A stretch of DNA of 64,000 nucleotides from Cytobacillus dafuensis (GTDB lineage Bacteria > Bacillota > Bacilli > Bacillales > Cytobacillaceae), in contig NZ_CP042593.1 in the NCBI RefSeq assembly GCF_007995155.1, positions 2,274,001 to 2,338,000 of the forward strand, written 5' to 3'. The notes under the pieces were generated by a model, which made no database searches, was not told the DNA's origin, and worked only from the letters and a program-made list of their open reading frames with translations. The translations under genes and the position numbers were made by a program. Shown piece by piece: positions 60,862-64,000 of this stretch. Numbering within the stretch: position 1 is the first letter of the stretch; the number at the start of each line of letters is the position of its first letter.

Positions 60862-61341
60862 ATGAATAAATTAGATCCATCAACAGTTAGTGTAATGTAT
60901 TTACCGCCAACAACTGAATTTAGGCCTGTAGATGGCAGAAAATATACATTGGCACAATCTAAATCTACAGGTGAGTGGTTTTTAAGTATTGGTTATCATT
61001 ATAATCCTAATCCACAAAATTTTTCATTCAGAGATGAAGTCCTTGCAGAATGGATTCCGCAGCTAGGAGAGTATGTTTTAAGTGGAAAAATTTTTATAAG
61101 TGATCAAGATTTTGATAAGCATTATGCGAAAATACGCTTTATGATTTTCGAGCGAGAAGTAAAACAAGCATTATCAGGGATCATATTTGGTGACCGTATA
61201 TTTTTCTCAAATTACCCATGGCTTTTGGATTCCCCCATATACATTCAATTTGAATCAAATTTCGAAGAGTATAATAAAATGATTTACTTCGGAACGCCTC
61301 GCCAGTATTTAAGTTCTGCGCCTCAACTAATTGAGACGTAA
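60862..61341 (+). CDS. Staygreen-family protein (Mg-dechelatase-like fold)
   Basis: A 159-residue protein. LDPSTVSVMYLPPTTEFRPV, RKYTLAQSKSTGEWFLSIGY, FRDEVLAEW and the later LLDSPIYIQFESNFEEYNKM with YFGTPRQYL follow the Staygreen (SGR) family pattern step by step. Plant SGR removes Mg from chlorophyll a; bacterial homologues occur in organisms without chlorophyll and have shown dechelatase activity in some cases. Here it may act on a tetrapyrrole or have another role. Ribosome site GGAGGGG. Monocistronic with terminator. Confidence 0.8.
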   Translation: MNKLDPSTVSVMYLPPTTEFRPVDGRKYTLAQSKSTGEWFLSIGYHYNPNPQNFSFRDEVLAEWIPQLGEYVLSGKIFISDQDFDKHYAKIRFMIFEREVKQALSGIIFGDRIFFSNYPWLLDSPIYIQFESNFEEYNKMIYFGTPRQYLSSAPQLIET

Positions 61342-61377
61342 TAAAGACTTTTACTTATTTAGTTTGAAAACATGACG

Positions 61378-61408
61378 ACACAGGAACTATATCCTGTGTT
61401 TTTTTTAC
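61378..61408 (+). terminator. Terminator of the Staygreen-like gene
   Basis: Perfect 8-bp stem ACACAGGA/TCCTGTGT (61378-61385 and 61392-61399) followed by T8. Confidence 0.88.
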
Positions 61409-61512
61409 ATTGGAGATTTAACATTTACCGAGTTATTTCCAATAATTCAAGAGAAATAATACATATTTGCTGGATATAACCACATTATAAATGATAAAGG
61501 AGGTAGGAAGTA

Positions 61513-61647
61513 GTGAAAAAAGATAGTAATCCTTCATTTAAAAAGAGTTACGAATCAGATGATCAAATGGGAGATAGCAAGAAAATACAAGATAAGAAGA
61601 AAGACGATGCAGAAATATTCTTTAATTCTACGCAAAATAGTGAATAA
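61513..61647 (+). CDS. Small charged protein, possibly spore-related
   Basis: A 44-residue ORF with GTG start and a very strong ribosome site (AAAGGAGG, then TAGGAAGTA). The sequence is hydrophilic: VKKDSNPSFKKSYESDDQMG then a Lys/Asp-rich stretch and a FFNSTQNSE end. Composition recalls small acid-soluble spore proteins, but I do not recognise a named family. Confidence 0.5.
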   Translation: MKKDSNPSFKKSYESDDQMGDSKKIQDKKKDDAEIFFNSTQNSE

Positions 61648-62189
<542 letters not shown>

Positions 62190-62534
62190 ATGCACTACCA
62201 GCAAGCAATGGATGATTTTTTACTGTATCTAGAAGTCGAACAAAATTATTCATCAAACACGATTCGAAGCTATGAATATGACTTAACGGTATTTCGTTAT
62301 TTCCTTGAAAAACATAAACGTTCTACAGATCTTTCGGATCTGAATGCATCGATTGTACGGCGTTTTGTTCAGGATCAGATGTTGAATTATAAAAGTAAGC
62401 CGCGAACCATGCAGCGCCGAATTTCCAGCTTAAAGTCGTTCAGCAACTATTGTTTAAAAGAACAGCTGATGACAGCCGATTTTATGGCCGGAATTAAGGC
62501 TCAAAATCGGATTCCAAGCTTCCGGTTTATATGA
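62190..62534 (+). pseudogene. XerC/D-like tyrosine recombinase, N-terminal part (frameshifted)
   Basis: A 114-residue SAM-like core-binding domain: MHYQQAMDDFLLYLEVEQNY, then SSNTIRSYEYDLTVFRYFLE and TMQRRISSLKSFSNYC. It has GGAGG eight bases upstream. The frame breaks just after QNRIPSF. One base shift at about 62510-62516 would join it to the catalytic part as QNRI-KLPVYMNMEELKKL. The broken end overlaps the next start by ATGA, so both halves might still be made. Confidence 0.75.
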
Positions 62535-63139
62535 ATATGGAAGAACTAAAAAAGCTGTTTTCGTTCCTTGAGCAGGATCCTCATCCTCTTGCTCTTCGAA
62601 ATGAAACGATGTTTAAGCTGCTGGCAACAACCGGCATGCGGCGACAGGAACTGGTGGATCTCACTTGGGAACAAATCGATTTCTATAATGGGACGGTTCT
62701 CATTTTGGGTAAAGGAAAAAAAGAGCGTCTGCTCCCGCTTCATTCCATGATGCTGCCTTTGTTAAAGAAATACAAAGAGTTTTTAAAGGAATACCAGATA
62801 CATCCACAGGAGCCTGTATTCTTAAATAAGAATGGTAAGGTGCTCAATCCAAGTGGACTTCATGTTATTTTTAAGGAGATCCTGAAAAAATCAGGCCTCC
62901 CTCCCCACCGCTTTTCACTGCATCATCTGCGGCATACGTTTGCTACCTTGTTAGTCCAGCAAGTAAAAGCAGAGAAAGTAGACGAATATGGGAACGTCTC
63001 ATATATGCCTCAAGAAAAGGTGGATTTAAGAACGTTACAAGAACTTCTAGGACATGAATCCATGGCTACTACACAGGTTTACACGCATATTGATTTTGAA
63101 TCGAAAAAGAAAGCCATTGATTCGTTTCGGTTTTCATAA
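62531..63139 (+). CDS. XerC/D-like tyrosine recombinase, catalytic part (second half of the frameshifted gene)
   Basis: A 202-residue catalytic domain with the R-K-H-R-H-Y set: Arg in TTGMRRQELVDLTW (about 36), Lys in VLILGKGKKERLLPLH, HHLRHTFATLLV (about 136), LLGHESMATTQVYTH (His about 177, Tyr 186). All active-site residues are present. Short-form recombinases without a frameshift are usually about 300 residues, so this is the C-terminal two thirds. It could be active only if joined or complemented by the upstream half. Confidence 0.8.
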   Translation: MNMEELKKLFSFLEQDPHPLALRNETMFKLLATTGMRRQELVDLTWEQIDFYNGTVLILGKGKKERLLPLHSMMLPLLKKYKEFLKEYQIHPQEPVFLNKNGKVLNPSGLHVIFKEILKKSGLPPHRFSLHHLRHTFATLLVQQVKAEKVDEYGNVSYMPQEKVDLRTLQELLGHESMATTQVYTHIDFESKKKAIDSFRFS

Positions 63140-63142
63140 GGG

Positions 63143-63170
63143 AAAAGCTACCTAGGGGGGTAGCTTTTTT
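63143..63170. terminator. Bidirectional terminator between two recombinase genes
   Basis: Perfect 10-bp stem AAAAGCTACC/GGTAGCTTTT (63143-63152 and 63159-63168), flanked by A and T runs; both convergent genes end at it. Confidence 0.85.
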
Positions 63171-64000
63171 ATTCAAAAGTAACAAGATTTTGCTCAAGTA
63201 ATGCCATTGCAGCTGTTTTATTGACCTTCATAATTCGGAGAAATTCTTCCTGTGAAATCATATTTGAATGATTGGATGGAGCTTCTTTTACCGGGTTATG
63301 TAGGACAACAACTTCAGCATCTTCCTTATTTGCTATGTTTTTCCCTTCCCTTCCTTTAAGCAGTTCTACACCCTCTTCTATTTCTTGTTCAATTAAAGTC
63401 AATTCATGACGTAAACGATTTAGTTCTTTTCGATGACGACGCAAATAAAAATGCAGGTTATCGATCTTATCACTATGACCAAGTAATAATTTAATGTCGT
63501 CACGACTTACATCTCGTTCATGTAAAATGGTTGCTATGGATGCTCTAAACCCATGAGGAGTGACATGCAAATCCCCCGACCAATCCAAGTATTGAAATAT
63601 TTTGTCGGTAATGCGATTTAACTGTTTGGCACGTAATGGATATCCTTTTAGCCCAACAAGTAACGTGTCTTCCGGTTGTAATTGGTATGACCTGATTTGT
63701 TCCTTTAGTCGTGTAAGAAGTTTAGGCGGGACGGGAAATACCTGTATTTTATGTTTAGAATTGAATATCCCTATATTATAGTGAATCACTTGCTCTTTAA
63801 AGTCTACATCTTTTACTTTTAGCTCTGTGAGTGCCTTATTACGTAAACCTGTCGTTAGCATGACGTGAACGGTGATTCCTACATCGAATCCATCTTCTTT
63901 CATTTGATATAGGCAACTATATACTTTTATTAGTTCTTCTATGCCAAGATCCCGTGAATGATGCCCTTTTAATCCAATAGGTAATTCCGCAATTTTAAAC
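63169..64000 (-). CDS. Tyrosine recombinase/integrase, C-terminal part, runs off the window
   Basis: The frame stays open from the ATG at 63903 to the window edge (GLKGHHSRDLGIEELIKVYS upstream of that ATG), so the true start lies beyond position 64000. Catalytic features are TTGLRNKALTELKVKDVDF (Arg), VTPHGFRASIATILHERDV (His/Arg) and LLLGHSDKIDNLHFYLRRH. After the domain is a helical, Glu-rich tail of about 90 residues ending SQEEFLRIMKVNKTAAMALL. It resembles phage or element integrases more than XerC/D. The two recombinases suggest a recombination or integration site nearby. Confidence 0.8.
   Translation of the reverse strand, partial: FKIAELPIGLKGHHSRDLGIEELIKVYSCLYQMKEDGFDVGITVHVMLTTGLRNKALTELKVKDVDFKEQVIHYNIGIFNSKHKIQVFPVPPKLLTRLKEQIRSYQLQPEDTLLVGLKGYPLRAKQLNRITDKIFQYLDWSGDLHVTPHGFRASIATILHERDVSRDDIKLLLGHSDKIDNLHFYLRRHRKELNRLRHELTLIEQEIEEGVELLKGREGKNIANKEDAEVVVLHNPVKEAPSNHSNMISQEEFLRIMKVNKTAAMALLEQNLVTFE

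Overview
ORGANISM. The window is chromosomal DNA of a low-GC, spore-forming Bacillaceae. The evidence is the set of small acid-soluble spore proteins (SspP, SspO, SspN, Tlp), GGAGG-type ribosome sites with frequent TTG/GTG starts, a LexA box of the CGAAC-N4-GTTC type, and a gene order like the Bacillus subtilis citB-yneN-sspN-tlp-yneP-yneR-yneS(plsY)-yneT-parE-parC-alsT region. The strain also uses selenocysteine: three genes carry an in-frame UGA at a family active-site cysteine, each followed by a small stem-loop, and selA and selD are present. LAYOUT. 1-6 kb: end of a DegV gene, an ABC-F ATPase, vegetative catalase, and the threonine-to-glycine pair kbl/tdh. 6-10 kb: an arylamine N-acetyltransferase, then the selenium block selD (Sec18), a SelW-like selenoprotein and selA. 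10-20 kb: the conserved spore/aconitase block. 20-28 kb: CPBP protease, chemoreceptor, CapA-like protein, a HesB-like selenoprotein, a sporulation-type histidine kinase, plsY and a GH18 hydrolase. 28.9-37.5 kb (minus strand): a purine operon reading pucE-pucB-pucC-pucD-pucA-xdhC'-permease-ade. 38.7-52.9 kb (plus strand): a bacterial microcompartment (BMC) locus with shell genes and about ten catabolic genes. 53-60 kb: return to the conserved yneT-parE-parC-alsT order. 60-64 kb: a secreted protein, a Staygreen-family protein and two tyrosine recombinases, one split by a frameshift. THE SYSTEM. The most interesting content is the 28.9-52.9 kb region, which sits between plsY and yneT-parE, genes that are adjacent in B. 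subtilis. Adenine deaminase and a molybdenum hydroxylase would funnel adenine and hypoxanthine to xanthine, and a guanine-deaminase-like enzyme would add guanine. The BMC operon then has the enzyme classes needed for the ring-opening route known biochemically from purinolytic clostridia: xanthine to 4-ureido-5-imidazolecarboxylate (cyclic amidohydrolase), to 4-amino-5-imidazolecarboxylate (isochorismatase-fold amidase), to 4-aminoimidazole (UbiD with its UbiX cofactor maker), to 4-imidazolone (AdeC paralogue), to formiminoglycine (cyclase-family hydrolase), to formylglycine (DUF1989, a family with known deiminases), to glycine plus formate (M20 deacylase). The shell set is three single-BMC-domain proteins, one BMC vertex protein, and one unusual protein with an amphipathic N-terminal helix, a long disordered linker and two degenerate BMC-like domains. 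Family assignments come from motifs read in the sequence; the step-by-step pathway is inference. OTHER STRUCTURE. Two related families of GC-richer dispersed repeats occur at gene 3' ends (10.7, 14.7, 19.2-19.5, 24.6 and 37.8 kb); several copies end exactly at a stop codon. No CRISPR array, rRNA or tRNA gene was seen. selB and selC (tRNA-Sec) are not in the window and must lie elsewhere.
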